NCBI RefSeq assembly: GCF_003944715.1
Contig: NZ_RWIT01000001.1
Coordinates: forward strand, 62,001 to 126,000
Source: Hymenobacter rigui
GTDB lineage: Bacteria > Bacteroidota > Bacteroidia > Cytophagales > Hymenobacteraceae
Reading direction: 5' to 3'
Length of the DNA stretch: 64,000 nt
The position numbers and the translations under genes were made by a program. This document shows, piece after piece, positions 27,306-36,296 of the stretch. Under the pieces are notes generated by a model, which was not told the origin of the DNA, ran no database searches, and saw nothing but the letters and a program-made list of their open reading frames with translations. Numbering within the stretch: the stretch's first letter is position 1; each line of letters opens with the position of its first letter.

Positions 27306-27437
27306 CTAATCTTTCTTAATGCAGTTGGGTACGGTTTTGCCGTCTTTCTTTTTGGTGCCGGCCTGCTCGTAGCCTTTCCAGCAGGGATCTTCTTTTTTTG
27401 CGGTGGTATGAGCGGTGGTGGTTTTCTTGGTAGGCAT
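27306..27437 (-). CDS. Small Lys-rich protein with CWKGYEQAG...VPNC motif (43 aa)
   Basis: A 43-residue peptide: MPTKKTTTAHTTAKKEDP, then CWKGYEQAGTKKKDGKTVPN, C and IKKD. The head is basic and Thr/Ala-rich, followed by a compact motif with two Cys (CWKGYE and VPNC). The motif resembles PCWKGYxxxGxKxKxGKxVPNC tails that I recall in viral and phage proteins; that link is from memory. Function is unknown. A strong terminator follows. It lies alone between metH and a divergent OmpA-like gene. Confidence 0.75.
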   Translation of the reverse strand: MPTKKTTTAHTTAKKEDPCWKGYEQAGTKKKDGKTVPNCIKKD

Positions 27438-27644
27438 AGTTTAATATGAACAGGGCTGGGTGAACTTCCTGTTGGTAAGAGAGGTACGAACTCATGATAA
27501 AACAAGTTGCCGGCTACCGACAGAAGAAAACCGAGCGGTTTCTCGTTGGTCTGGTAGGAGCCAGCTTCAGGTAGATTGACGGCGGACAAGAGTTGGTTGA
27601 GTTTTTACATTGTGCACGCGGGCTGAGTGCTATTTTCGAAAGCT

Positions 27645-28772
27645 ATGCAACACATACACTATTCGCGGGCCATCATCCTGCTGCTCCTGCTGGGTAGTAT
27701 CCCAACCGCACATGCCCAGCAGCCAAGTGGTACTGGCCTGCGCGGGCAGTACTACGACGGCCACAATTTTGAGAAACTGGTGCTTACCCGCTCCGACCCT
27801 GGCATTGATTTCAACTGGACAATTGGCCCCACTGGTGACCATTTCGTGTCGCCGGGCCCTGGGGTGCCAGGGGAGCATTTTTCCGTGCGCTGGACTGGTT
27901 ACCTGTATGCTCCGGCAACGGGAACGTATACTTTTCAGGTTGCTACCGATGATGGAATGCGGGTATGGGTGGGTGGTAAGCGTATTGTGAATTCCTGGCG
28001 CGGACAGCCTGTTGCGGTGGTGACGGCGCACCTGAAGCTGACGGCTGGGCGCTACTACCCGGTGCGTGTTGAGTATTTTCAATTCGACCGGGATTCGCGG
28101 GCCCAATTGGCCTGGCAACCGCCAACTGGTTCCACCGAGCCGGAAAGCATTCCCACGCGTTACCTGTATCAGCGGCTGCCAGCTACGGCGGTGCCTGTGC
28201 AAGAAACTCCCCCGGCGTCTCCAGTTGTAACTGCTCCGGCCGTTCCGGCCAGTCGGGTATCCACTGCGCCTCCAGCTACCCCGTTAAGGCGCAGCGTGGC
28301 CCGTACTTCGGCCCGAAGTGCCCGGGCTGTTGTGGCACGTCGCCCTGCTGCTGCGGCACCGGTTGCAGTGGCTCCGGTAGCCGTGCCCGATACGCAGGTG
28401 GCGGTACTGGCTACTTTGGGGGCATTGAGCAAAGGAACTACTGTTACGCTGCCCAACCTGTATTTCACGCAGAGTACGGCCTCTCTGCTACCAACTTCGC
28501 GCCCAACCCTAAATGCACTGGCCCACACACTGCGCGCGCAGCCGGGCTTGCAGCTGGAAATAGCCGGTCATACGGATAATGTAGGCGACGCCGCCCTGAA
28601 TCTGCGGCTGTCTGAGCAGCGTGCTCAAATGGTACGACACTACCTGATACAGCAAGGGGTAGATTCAGTGCGGTTAAAGGCGCGCGGTTACGGAGGGACC
28701 CGGCCGGTGGCTAACAATCAGAACCTGCAGGAACGACCTCGCAACCGGCGGGTAGAAGTAATAGTGCAGTAA
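27645..28772 (+). CDS. PA14 domain and OmpA C-terminal domain envelope protein
   Basis: A 375-residue protein with signal peptide (IPTAHAQQ). Residues ~25-160 are a PA14-type carbohydrate-binding domain (GLRGQYYDGHNFEKLVLTR, YTFQVATDDGMRVWVGGK, YYPVRVEYFQ). An Ala/Pro/Val-rich linker follows. Residues ~255-375 are an OmpA/MotB peptidoglycan-binding domain with LEIAGHTDNVGDAALNLRLS and NRRVEVIVQ. It presumably links peptidoglycan to surface glycans. I chose the ATG at 27645, closest to the signal peptide; the ATG at 27627 is an alternative. Confidence 0.87.
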   Translation: MQHIHYSRAIILLLLLGSIPTAHAQQPSGTGLRGQYYDGHNFEKLVLTRSDPGIDFNWTIGPTGDHFVSPGPGVPGEHFSVRWTGYLYAPATGTYTFQVATDDGMRVWVGGKRIVNSWRGQPVAVVTAHLKLTAGRYYPVRVEYFQFDRDSRAQLAWQPPTGSTEPESIPTRYLYQRLPATAVPVQETPPASPVVTAPAVPASRVSTAPPATPLRRSVARTSARSARAVVARRPAAAAPVAVAPVAVPDTQVAVLATLGALSKGTTVTLPNLYFTQSTASLLPTSRPTLNALAHTLRAQPGLQLEIAGHTDNVGDAALNLRLSEQRAQMVRHYLIQQGVDSVRLKARGYGGTRPVANNQNLQERPRNRRVEVIVQ

Positions 28773-28878
28773 CGAGGCTGGTTACCTCGTGTATGTACAT
28801 CAATTTGGCATAAGTTCAACAACCCGGACGGTTTCGCGTAAGGCATAAGCTCAGCATTGTTTCTTACCACCTCGTTCT

Positions 28879-29886
28879 ATGGCTGCCAAAAAAGCAGCGG
28901 CTCCTAAAAAAGCTGCGACCCCCAATCCTTCCGCTGCCGGCAAGGCCCCGGCAAAAACCACTGCTACACCCGCTGCCAAGCAGGCTTCCAAAGCTGCGGC
29001 CGAAGCGCCCAAGCCCGTGAAGCGGCCCACGGCCAAGGACATGAAGCAGCACGCTCAGAAGCTGCCGTACCCTGCCAAACAGGCCGATATGAAGCTGCAG
29101 CCCGCCATGGATTTCAGCACCTACCGCGCCGCTGGCAAGCTACAGGATAAGATTGCCCTGGTAACCGGCTCCGATTCCGGTATCGGGCGGGCCGTGGCCG
29201 TGGCGTTTGCCATGGAGGGCGCCCACGTGGCCGTGCTTTTCAACGAAAACGTGGTGGATGCCGAGGAAACCAAGCGCCTCGTGGAAGCCCAGGGCCGCCG
29301 CTGCATTCTGCTGCAGCTGGACGTGCGCGACCCGGAGCAGTGCAAACAGGCCGTGCGCCGCACCCGCGCCGAGTTGGGCGGCCTTAACATCCTGGTCAAC
29401 AACGCCGCCTTCCAGATGGCGCAGGAGAAGTTCGAGGACATTCCCGAGGAGCAGATCCGCCGCACCTTCGATACCAACATTCTGGGCTACATCTGGATGG
29501 CGCAGGCAGCCATTCCGCACCTTAAAAAGGATGACTGCATTATCAACACCGGCAGCATTGTGGGCCTCACGGGCATTCCGATTCTGATTGACTACGCCTG
29601 TACCAAATCGGCCATTCATGCCCTCACTAAAAGCCTGGCCACGCACCTGGGCGAGCGGGGCATTCGGGTGAACTGCGTGGTGCCCGGCCCGGTCTGGACG
29701 CCCAACATCCCCGGCACCATGCCGCGCGAGGAAATCGAGAAGTTCGGCTATGAAGTGGCCCTGGCCCGTCCTGGCCAGCCTGAGGAGCTAGCCCCCGCCT
29801 ACGTGCTGCTGGCCTCCCAGGACGGCTCGTTTATGACCGGCTCGCTGGTGCACGTAACCGGCGGCAAAATGAGCAGCGACCAATAG
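28879..29886 (+). CDS. SDR oxidoreductase with histone H1-like Lys/Ala/Pro-rich N-terminal tail
   Basis: A 335-residue protein. The first ~60 residues are composed mainly of Lys, Ala, Pro and Thr (MAAKKAAAPKKAATPNPSA), like bacterial H1-type tails. Residues ~65-335 are a short-chain dehydrogenase of the general-stress type (DMKLQPAMDFSTY precedes it): the NAD(P)-binding motif is TGSDSGIGRA, then NNAAFQM, the catalytic Ser in NTGSIVG and Tyr-Lys in YACTK. The tail may bind nucleic acid or acidic polymer. It is first in a run of four same-strand genes. Confidence 0.88.
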   Translation: MAAKKAAAPKKAATPNPSAAGKAPAKTTATPAAKQASKAAAEAPKPVKRPTAKDMKQHAQKLPYPAKQADMKLQPAMDFSTYRAAGKLQDKIALVTGSDSGIGRAVAVAFAMEGAHVAVLFNENVVDAEETKRLVEAQGRRCILLQLDVRDPEQCKQAVRRTRAELGGLNILVNNAAFQMAQEKFEDIPEEQIRRTFDTNILGYIWMAQAAIPHLKKDDCIINTGSIVGLTGIPILIDYACTKSAIHALTKSLATHLGERGIRVNCVVPGPVWTPNIPGTMPREEIEKFGYEVALARPGQPEELAPAYVLLASQDGSFMTGSLVHVTGGKMSSDQ

Positions 29887-29969
29887 GTGAAATTGTGAAA
29901 TGGTGAAGTTGCGAAGCGCCGTTGGCCCGCAACTGCCTTTCACAAGTTCATAAATTCACCATTTCACAT
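29884..29969. repeat. Type F word repeat, copy 2, between SDR and next gene
   Basis: It starts on the SDR stop codon (TAGGTGAAATTGTGAAATGG) and ends immediately before the next ATG (AATTCACCATTTCACAT). The arms are built from GTGAAAT/ATTTCAC and GGTGAA/TTCACC and can fold into a long imperfect hairpin. Confidence 0.8.
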
Positions 29970-30569
29970 ATGCCCCACTACCCCGAAGGCACCGTCCGGG
30001 CGCTGCTGGCTACCGATCAGGTAACGCCCGCTACCCGCGCCGCCCTGGAAGCCCGCCTCAACGCCCCGGCCGACTACCAGCCCCAGTTTTTTGACGCCGA
30101 TACCTACGCGCTGCTGCAAGCCGTATCCGCCCGCGTATTCCCCCAGCCTGACCGGAAAACGCCAATCGAGCTGGCCCCCAACGTGGATAAACGCCTGCTG
30201 GCCGGCACTGCCGACGGCTGGCGCTACGACGCCATGCCCCCCGACCGGGAAGCGTACCGCTTGGGTCTGGGCGGCATCAACCAGGCGGCGCAGCAGGCAT
30301 TTAACCAAGCGTTTGTTGAGCTGACGCCGGCGCAGCAGGACCAGATAATCGGGCAGCTGGCGGCCGGTGAGGCTCCGGGTGAAAACTGGCAGCAGCTGCC
30401 TCAGCACCGCTTCTTCGAGGAAATGCTGGCTGAGTTGACGGAGAGCTACTACGCCCACCCGCTGGCTCAGGAAGAAATTGGCTACGTGGGCATGGCTGAT
30501 GTGCCCGGCTGGCAGCGCATCGGCCTCAACGAACGGGAAGACCGGGAGCCTGAACCAATTGGTAATTGA
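29970..30569 (+). CDS. Gluconate 2-dehydrogenase subunit 3-like protein
   Basis: A 199-residue protein of the gluconate-dehydrogenase gamma-subunit family, which accompanies GMC flavoprotein dehydrogenases. Recognisable parts are LLQAVSARVFPQPDRKTPIE, DKRLLAGTADGWRYDAMPPD and EEMLAELTESYYAHPLAQEE, then IGYVGMADVPGWQRIG. No signal peptide is obvious. The ATG at 29970 lies right at the repeat edge; an upstream start at 29922 would read the repeat. It is paired with the GMC gene that follows. Confidence 0.85.
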   Translation: MPHYPEGTVRALLATDQVTPATRAALEARLNAPADYQPQFFDADTYALLQAVSARVFPQPDRKTPIELAPNVDKRLLAGTADGWRYDAMPPDREAYRLGLGGINQAAQQAFNQAFVELTPAQQDQIIGQLAAGEAPGENWQQLPQHRFFEEMLAELTESYYAHPLAQEEIGYVGMADVPGWQRIGLNEREDREPEPIGN

Positions 30570-30590
30570 TAATTACTAATTACTAATTGA
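30557..30590. repeat. Type G word repeat (TAATTAC/TAATTG) between subunit-3 and GMC genes
   Basis: AATTGGTAATTGATAATTAC is followed by TAATTACTAATTGA. It overlaps the stop TGA at 30567-30569 and ends 8 bases before the next ATG. The word is different from those in the other spacers of this operon. Confidence 0.65.
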
Positions 30591-30597
30591 ACACCTT

Positions 30598-32277
30598 ATG
30601 CCCGACGAAGAAGTACTCGAAGAAGGCGTGCTGAATCCGGTTCAGCCCGAAATACAGGATCCGCTGCTTCAACGCATTCTGGCCGATAACGAAGCCACCC
30701 CGGCCACTGAGCCTACCGGCGAGGAAGCTCCCGCCCCGCTGCCCGACCCCACCGACGAGGTGGACTGTGTGGTGATTGGTACCGGTGCGGGCGGCGCGCC
30801 TTTGCTGGCGCGCCTGGCCATGGCCGGCCTGAAGGTAGTGGCCCTGGAGGCCGGCCCCCGCCGCGACCCGACCAAGGATTACGCCACCGACGAAAAAGCC
30901 CAGAACTTCCTGTTCTGGAACGACGAGCGCCTTTCGGCCGGTCAGAACCCGGTGGCCTTCGGCAAAAACAACTCCGGCACTGGCGTAGGCGGTTCCACGC
31001 TGCACTACACTGCCTACACCCCCCGCGCCCACCGCGGCGACCTGAAACTGCACACCGACTTCGGGCAGGGCGTCGACTGGCCCTTCGGCATCGAGGAGCT
31101 GGAGCCGTACTATGAGGAAATTGAGCATTTCCTGGGCATTTCGGGGCCCACGCCCTATCCCTGGGACCCTACGCGCCGCAAGGGCTACCCGCTGGCTCCG
31201 TTGCCGCTCAACGGCGCGGCCCAGCTGATGGAGCGCGCCTGCCGTCAGCTCGGTATTCAAACTTCACCGGCGGCCAACGCGGCCCTTTCGGCGCGCTACT
31301 ACCAGGAGGGCATTGGCTGGCGCGAGGCCTGTACCAACCGGGGCTTCTGCCAGGCCGGCTGCAACCGCGGCGCCAAGGCCAGCATGGACGTGACCTTTCT
31401 GCCGCTGGCCGAGAGCTTCGGGGCCGAAATCCGGGCCGATGCCTACGTGACGGAGATTGAGCGCGACGCCTCGGGCCGCGTAACGGGCGTGGTGTACGAG
31501 CAGCACGGCCGCACCGTGCGCCAGCGTTGCCGCCACCTGTTTCTGTGCGCCGGGGCGGTGGAAACGCCTCGTTTGCTGATGCTCAATGAGCTGGCCCTCA
31601 ACAGCGGCCACGTGGGCAAAAACTTCATGGCCCACCCCGGCATGCAGGTGTGGGGCACGTTCCCCGAGGACATCTGGCCCTACAAAGGCATTCCCGGCGG
31701 CCTGATTTCCGAGGACACCCACCGCCCCAAAGACGCCGACTTTGCCGGTGGCTACCTGCTGCAAAGCATCGGGGTGATGCCCGTGACGTTTGCCACCCAG
31801 ATGGTGCGCCAGCGCAAGCTCTGGGGCCAGCCCCTGCGCGACTACATGCGCAACTACAACCACATTGCCGGCATCAACATCCTGGGTGACTGCCTGCCGC
31901 ACGAGGCCAACTTCATGGAGCTCAGCGACGAAAAGGACGCCCGCGGCCTGCCCAAGCCCCGCCTGCACTTCACGGCCCAGGAAAACGAGCAGCGCATGAA
32001 CCGCCACGCCGAGAAAATCATGCGCCAGATATGGGAAGCCGCCGGCGCTACCGATATCTGGGCCTTCGAGCGGTACGCCCACGTCATCGGGACGGCCCGC
32101 ATGGGCCTGAGCGGCGACGATGCGGTGGTGAACCCCGACGGTAAGGCATTCGATGTGCCCAACCTCTACATCTGCGACAACTCGGTGTTCCCTAGTGCCC
32201 TGAGCGTCAACCCGGCCCTCACTATCATGGCCCTCAGCCTGCGCACCGCCGATAAGTTTCTGGCAAACCTTCAGTAG
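30598..32277 (+). CDS. GMC family flavoprotein oxidoreductase
   Basis: A 559-residue FAD enzyme of the glucose-methanol-choline group, close to the gluconate 2-dehydrogenase flavoprotein. The dinucleotide fold starts VDCVVIGTGAGGAP (residue ~55), followed by VALEAGPR. The GTGVGGSTLHY loop and the C-terminal NLYICDNSVFPSALSVNPAL with the active-site region fit the family. The first ~50 residues are acidic and Pro-rich, without a Tat signal. It presumably oxidises a sugar or polyol, with the subunit-3 protein as partner. Confidence 0.88.
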   Translation: MPDEEVLEEGVLNPVQPEIQDPLLQRILADNEATPATEPTGEEAPAPLPDPTDEVDCVVIGTGAGGAPLLARLAMAGLKVVALEAGPRRDPTKDYATDEKAQNFLFWNDERLSAGQNPVAFGKNNSGTGVGGSTLHYTAYTPRAHRGDLKLHTDFGQGVDWPFGIEELEPYYEEIEHFLGISGPTPYPWDPTRRKGYPLAPLPLNGAAQLMERACRQLGIQTSPAANAALSARYYQEGIGWREACTNRGFCQAGCNRGAKASMDVTFLPLAESFGAEIRADAYVTEIERDASGRVTGVVYEQHGRTVRQRCRHLFLCAGAVETPRLLMLNELALNSGHVGKNFMAHPGMQVWGTFPEDIWPYKGIPGGLISEDTHRPKDADFAGGYLLQSIGVMPVTFATQMVRQRKLWGQPLRDYMRNYNHIAGINILGDCLPHEANFMELSDEKDARGLPKPRLHFTAQENEQRMNRHAEKIMRQIWEAAGATDIWAFERYAHVIGTARMGLSGDDAVVNPDGKAFDVPNLYICDNSVFPSALSVNPALTIMALSLRTADKFLANLQ

Positions 32278-32360
32278 TGCTTAGTGCCTAGTGCTTGGTG
32301 CTTAGGTATTTTCCTTGAATTGATAGAACAGCCTAAGCACCAAGTACTAGGCACTAAGTA
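32275..32360. repeat. Type E word repeat (CTTAGTGCCTAGTGCTT), copy 1
   Basis: The left arm begins on the GMC stop codon (TAGTGCTTAGTGCCTAGTGC, then TTGGTGCTTAGG). The right arm (CCTAAGCACCAAGTACTAGG, then CACTAAGTA) is its near-perfect complement. The element ends 7 bases before the next ATG. The 10-base opening TAGTGCTTAG is identical in copy 2 at 60.8 kb. Confidence 0.85.
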
Positions 32361-32367
32361 CCAAACA

Positions 32368-33702
32368 ATGAAGTCATTCCTCACCCATATTAAAGAGAAA
32401 TTCGGCGACGGTAATTACGAGGGCGACCAGTTTGGCGGAGCCGGGGGCCACGACGGCTCCGGGCTGCCGACCGGCGCGCCGGGCAACTTCATGTTTGCCA
32501 CTGGTATCGAGTGCTCGTACCCTACTATTGCCAACGGCACCATCCGGCGCGATTTGCTGGCCGAAACCGACCACTACAACCGCTACAAGGAAGATTTGGG
32601 GCTGGTGAAGGAGCTGGGCCTGAAGGTGCTGCGCTACAATCTGCCCTACTACCTCATCCACAAAGGGCCAGGTCAGTTCGACTGGGAGTTTGCCGATTTG
32701 GCCATGGCCGAAATCAAGCGGCTGGGCATCACGCCCATCCTGGATCTGATGCACTTCGGGGTGCCCGATTGGGTGGGCAACTTCCAGAACCCCGAACTGC
32801 CCGTGCATTTTGCCGAGTACTGCGGGGCCGTGGCCCAGCGCTACCCCTGGGTACGTTTCTACACGCCCGTCAATGAGATTTACGTAACGGCCCGGGCCTC
32901 TGCCAAAGACGGCATCTGGAACGAGCAGCTGAAGGATGACCGCGCCTTCATTACGGCCATGAAGCACATCACGGCGGCCAGCATCATGGGCACCCAGCAG
33001 ATTGCCCGCTACCGCCCCGACTGCATCATCGTGCAAAGCGAGTCGGCGGAGTACATCCACGAGATGCGGGCCGTGGAAAGCCCCGAAATCCGCCTGCAGA
33101 ATAAGCTACGCTTTCTATCACTCGACTTGCTGTATGCGCATACCATTGATGCCGAGGTGCTGCTGTACTGCATGGACAATGGCATGAGCCGGGAGGAGCT
33201 GAAGTGGTTTATGGCCGGCGAGCCGCCCGGATACCAGATTATGGGCAACGACTACTACGGTCGGAACGAGAAGATAATCAAGCCGAACGGCGACTGGTGC
33301 GAGGCCGAGGACGTGCTGGGGTGGTACACCATGACCAAGCAGTACTACGAGCGGTACCGCAAGCCCGTGATGCACACCGAAACCAACACCTTCAACCCCA
33401 AGGACGCAGAGTGTTGGCTCTGGAAGCAGTGGGTGAACGTGCAGCGCATCCGGCAGGATGGGGTGCCGGTGGTGGGCTTTACCTGGTACAGCCTGCTGGA
33501 TCAGGTGGACTGGGACATCAGCCTGCGCGAGAAGCGCCTGAAGGTAAACGCCTGCGGCCTCTACGACCTGGACCGGAAAATCCGGCCGGTGGGGGAGAGC
33601 TACAGGATGATGATTGAAGAGTTCGGCCAGATTACCATTGTGCCCCACGCCGAAATGTTCGAATTCACCAGCCGACCCGCCACGCTGAAAGTAGAGAAGT
33701 AG
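32368..33702 (+). CDS. Glycoside hydrolase family 1-like protein
   Basis: A 444-residue (beta/alpha)8 glycosidase. FMFATGIECSYPT lies near the start, the acid/base Glu is probably in FYTPVNEIYVTARA (NE motif), and the nucleophile Glu in PVMHTETNTF. The C-terminal GFTWYSLLDQVDWD supports a beta-glucosidase-like fold. No signal peptide is present, so action is cytoplasmic. Sequence differs from typical GH1 at several points, so substrate is uncertain. It is last in the SDR, subunit-3 and GMC run and may release or process the sugar they oxidise. Confidence 0.8.
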   Translation: MKSFLTHIKEKFGDGNYEGDQFGGAGGHDGSGLPTGAPGNFMFATGIECSYPTIANGTIRRDLLAETDHYNRYKEDLGLVKELGLKVLRYNLPYYLIHKGPGQFDWEFADLAMAEIKRLGITPILDLMHFGVPDWVGNFQNPELPVHFAEYCGAVAQRYPWVRFYTPVNEIYVTARASAKDGIWNEQLKDDRAFITAMKHITAASIMGTQQIARYRPDCIIVQSESAEYIHEMRAVESPEIRLQNKLRFLSLDLLYAHTIDAEVLLYCMDNGMSREELKWFMAGEPPGYQIMGNDYYGRNEKIIKPNGDWCEAEDVLGWYTMTKQYYERYRKPVMHTETNTFNPKDAECWLWKQWVNVQRIRQDGVPVVGFTWYSLLDQVDWDISLREKRLKVNACGLYDLDRKIRPVGESYRMMIEEFGQITIVPHAEMFEFTSRPATLKVEK

Positions 33703-33715
33703 TGCCACCGGAACA

Positions 33716-34429
33716 TTAAAAGGATACCGGATATGTGCGTACATCGTTCGGGGCCAGCAGCAGGGAATCCTGCGTGGTGCTGAACGAGACGTACGACCCG
33801 TTACGGTACCGCAGTACCTTGATGCGCAGCAATTGCTCGGCCGGTACTTCGGGCGCAAAGCTGGTGCCGCCGCCCTGAGCCGCGCTGGCAAACCCGCCGA
33901 TGGTAGCCTGGAGTCCTGTGCGAGCCGGACCGGGCTTGAAGCTGATGTCTACGCTGATTCGGTCATTCCCTTGCAAAGCTGCCGGATTGGTAAGCTGACA
34001 GGTTAGCTTGGCCGTGCGGGGCAGCCAGTAGGTAGGGGCCGTTACCGTAGTGTCGCGCTGCTGCGGGGCCGGTAGGTACACTCCGTTCACGCCGAAGTAA
34101 GATGGCGCTTTCACATCAACGGTGAGGTGGCCCGTCTGCAGTTCCTCGTCGCTCAGGGAGTAATTCAGGGTATAGTTACCGTTGGCATCGGTGGTGGCAG
34201 TGGCCTTTGTACGTGCGCCGGTGCGCCCGAAAAATCCCCAGCCTTTGTACCACACCAGCGTCAGGCCGGCTCCACGCAGGGGCACTTGGCCGTTACCCGT
34301 CACGAAGCGCCCTTTCACGGTAGTGCAGCCGCCCGGGCAGTCCGGGGTGGGGTCTTGTTTCTGACAGCCGCCGCTCAGGATAAGACTCGCGGCGGCTGCA
34401 AATAGGCCAGGGTGAATAGCAGATTTCAT
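33716..34429 (-). CDS. Hypothetical lipoprotein with carboxypeptidase-regulatory-like domain
   Basis: A 237-residue lipoprotein (LILSGGC lipobox, then QKQDPTPDCPGGC). Residues ~40-120 look like a prealbumin-like/regulatory domain: VKGRFVTGNGQVPLRGAGL, KATATTDANGNYTLNYS. The remainder is beta-rich and unassigned. It is convergent with the GH1-like gene, 13 bases apart with no terminator visible. Confidence 0.72.
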   Translation of the reverse strand: MKSAIHPGLFAAAASLILSGGCQKQDPTPDCPGGCTTVKGRFVTGNGQVPLRGAGLTLVWYKGWGFFGRTGARTKATATTDANGNYTLNYSLSDEELQTGHLTVDVKAPSYFGVNGVYLPAPQQRDTTVTAPTYWLPRTAKLTCQLTNPAALQGNDRISVDISFKPGPARTGLQATIGGFASAAQGGGTSFAPEVPAEQLLRIKVLRYRNGSYVSFSTTQDSLLLAPNDVRTYPVSF

Positions 34430-34779
34430 GGAAATAGCAGAAAGTGGTAGAATAGAAGCCGAAGAAGCAGCTTTATTCCCGTTTCAGCAGTCCGAAATTT
34501 GGCTTTACCTGACCTCTGTTAGTTGGGTAAATGGTAGCGCGCAGCTTCATTAAATCGGTTTCCGGTTGAAAGGTGGAGAATATAGAAGGGTAAACGCCTG
34601 TGGTATCTGACTTTTTAACCTCCGGATAGTAAGCTCAGTTTGGCAGAGGAAAGGCCTGGGTATTGCAGATTGATACACAATTGGAGAGCCTGCAATTACT
34701 TCGCCAGGAGGCGTAAGCCCGGTCAGTATTCCGTTGAGAGTAGCTTTGTTCGTTTTACTGAATTGACTATCCGTTTTCA
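34430..34779. other. 350-base spacer without a recognised gene
   Basis: This divergent spacer between the lipoprotein and TlpA-like genes holds no convincing gene, repeat or riboswitch. A 76-codon minus frame (34550-34780) has no family features. Promoters for both genes must lie here, but I cannot place them with confidence. Confidence 0.5.
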
Positions 34780-35388
34780 ATGAACCGTCCTAAACTCAGC
34801 ACCGCGTTGCAATGGCTGCTACTGCTGGCCGTCGTAGTGGTGCTGACGACCGATTTGCGCACGCCCGTGCTGGGTCGGCTGCAGCAGGTGTTGCTGGCCA
34901 CGGGACTGTGGCGGCCGACTTTACCTAACACTCCGACTGGCCCGCCAACCCCGCTTACAGCGGGCGGCTATCCGCACGCGCTTATCCTGCGTGGCCTCGA
35001 TGGCAGCACCCTGAACCTGCAGGAGCTGCGCGGCAAAGCAGTGCTGGTGAACCTCTGGGCCAGCTGGTGCCCGCCCTGCGTGGCCGAAATGCCCGGTTTG
35101 CAGCGTCTGTACGAGCAGGTGGATAAGCGCAAAGTGGCTTTCGTACTGATTTCTCTGGACGAAAATCCCGCCAAAGCCCAGCGCCTGGTGCAGCGCCGGG
35201 GCTACACCATGCCCGTGTACTTCCCCACGGCCCCGCTGCCCGCCCCCTTCGATACCGAGTCCATACCGACCACCGTGCTACTGGGCCCCGACGGGCGAGT
35301 AGCTGCCCGCCACGAAGGCATGGCCGACTACGACACCCCGGCGTTCAAGGCCGCCCTGGAAAAACTGGCTGGCTCCGGTCGGCCGTAG
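34780..35388 (+). CDS. TlpA/ResA-family thioredoxin-like protein
   Basis: A 202-residue protein with an N-terminal membrane anchor (LQWLLLLAVVVVLTTDL) and a periplasm-facing thioredoxin fold. The redox motif is WCPPC in NLWASWCPPCVAEMPGL. The cis-Pro is in ESIPTTVLLGPDG. It is probably a thiol-disulfide reductase supporting cytochrome c or cell-envelope cysteine chemistry. Substrate is unknown. It stands upstream of an alpha/beta hydrolase. Confidence 0.9.
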   Translation: MNRPKLSTALQWLLLLAVVVVLTTDLRTPVLGRLQQVLLATGLWRPTLPNTPTGPPTPLTAGGYPHALILRGLDGSTLNLQELRGKAVLVNLWASWCPPCVAEMPGLQRLYEQVDKRKVAFVLISLDENPAKAQRLVQRRGYTMPVYFPTAPLPAPFDTESIPTTVLLGPDGRVAARHEGMADYDTPAFKAALEKLAGSGRP

Positions 35389-35455
35389 CCAGGCTGGCTG
35401 CGTACTGCGGATATGCAGAGCCGGCTTGGAGTCGGCTCACTATGTCCTTTTCAGT

Positions 35456-36205
35456 ATGCCCGCATCGTCTTCCATTGCCTTTATCGGCCTGCACTACTGG
35501 GCCGGCTCCGGCCGCGCCTTTAACGCCGTAGCCCACCTCCTGGCCCCCGATTACCCGTTTCGGGCTCCTGACTTGCCGGGCTTTGGTGGCGCAGCGCCAT
35601 CCGAGGTGAGTAGCTACACTGTAGATGCCTACGCCGACGCAGTAGCGGCATTCATTATTGGGCAAAAGTTGAAGCGGTACGTGCTGGTGGGGCACAGTAT
35701 GGGTGGGAAAATAGCACTGGATCTGGCGGCCCGGCAGCCTGCCGGTCTGGCGGGCGTTGCCCTGCTGAGCCCGTCCCCACCCACGCCCGAGCCCATGACC
35801 GACGAGGACCGCACAAGCAGCGTGAAAGCCTACGGTAAGCCCGCCGAAGCTGAAAAAACCTTCCGCACCATCACCGCCCGGCCTTTGCCCAAGGCAATGC
35901 ACCAGCAAATTGTGCAGGACAACCTGCGCAGCTCCCGCCCGGCCTGGGAGGCTTGGCTGCTGCACGGTAGCCGCGAAAACCTCAGCGCCCGGATGTGTGA
36001 CGTGCAGGTACCCTGCCTGATTCTGGCCGGCGACCAGGACGCCATCATGTCGCCCTCGGTGCATGGGCTGGAAACCCTGCCGCTGCTGCCCGAGGGTACC
36101 CCGCTGGAAATCATCAGCGGCGCGGGCCACTTGCTGCCCTACGAGGCCCCGGAGGAAGTAGCGGCCTTGCTGCGCCGGTTCGCGGAGCGGCTGGAAACGG
36201 CTTAG
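35456..36205 (+). CDS. Alpha/beta hydrolase
   Basis: A 249-residue cytoplasmic alpha/beta hydrolase. The oxyanion segment is FIGLHYWAGSGRAF, the nucleophile elbow GHSMGG, the acid in LAGDQDAIMSP and the base in SGAGHLLPYEAP. It lacks features that define a substrate. The ATG at 35456 was chosen over 35426 because the earlier residues are atypical of the family. A small stem-loop (GAGCCG/CGGCTC) precedes it. Confidence 0.83.
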   Translation: MPASSSIAFIGLHYWAGSGRAFNAVAHLLAPDYPFRAPDLPGFGGAAPSEVSSYTVDAYADAVAAFIIGQKLKRYVLVGHSMGGKIALDLAARQPAGLAGVALLSPSPPTPEPMTDEDRTSSVKAYGKPAEAEKTFRTITARPLPKAMHQQIVQDNLRSSRPAWEAWLLHGSRENLSARMCDVQVPCLILAGDQDAIMSPSVHGLETLPLLPEGTPLEIISGAGHLLPYEAPEEVAALLRRFAERLETA

Positions 36206-36296
36206 AAACAACTGACACGGCCCATTAGTCGGCCTGATCAGCGTATTGGGAAGCGCGGCAAACCCCCGAACTTGCGGGCTGACTTCTCTGCCCTCT

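Noticed and set aside
27164..27589. 141-codon minus-strand frame across the riboswitch region
   Set aside because: It overlaps the SAM aptamer, the palindromic terminator and the 43-residue gene in another frame; the small gene is better supported.
34550..34780. 76-codon minus-strand frame in the TlpA spacer
   Set aside because: No signal peptide, family match or start signal; its Ser/Pro/Leu text looks non-coding.
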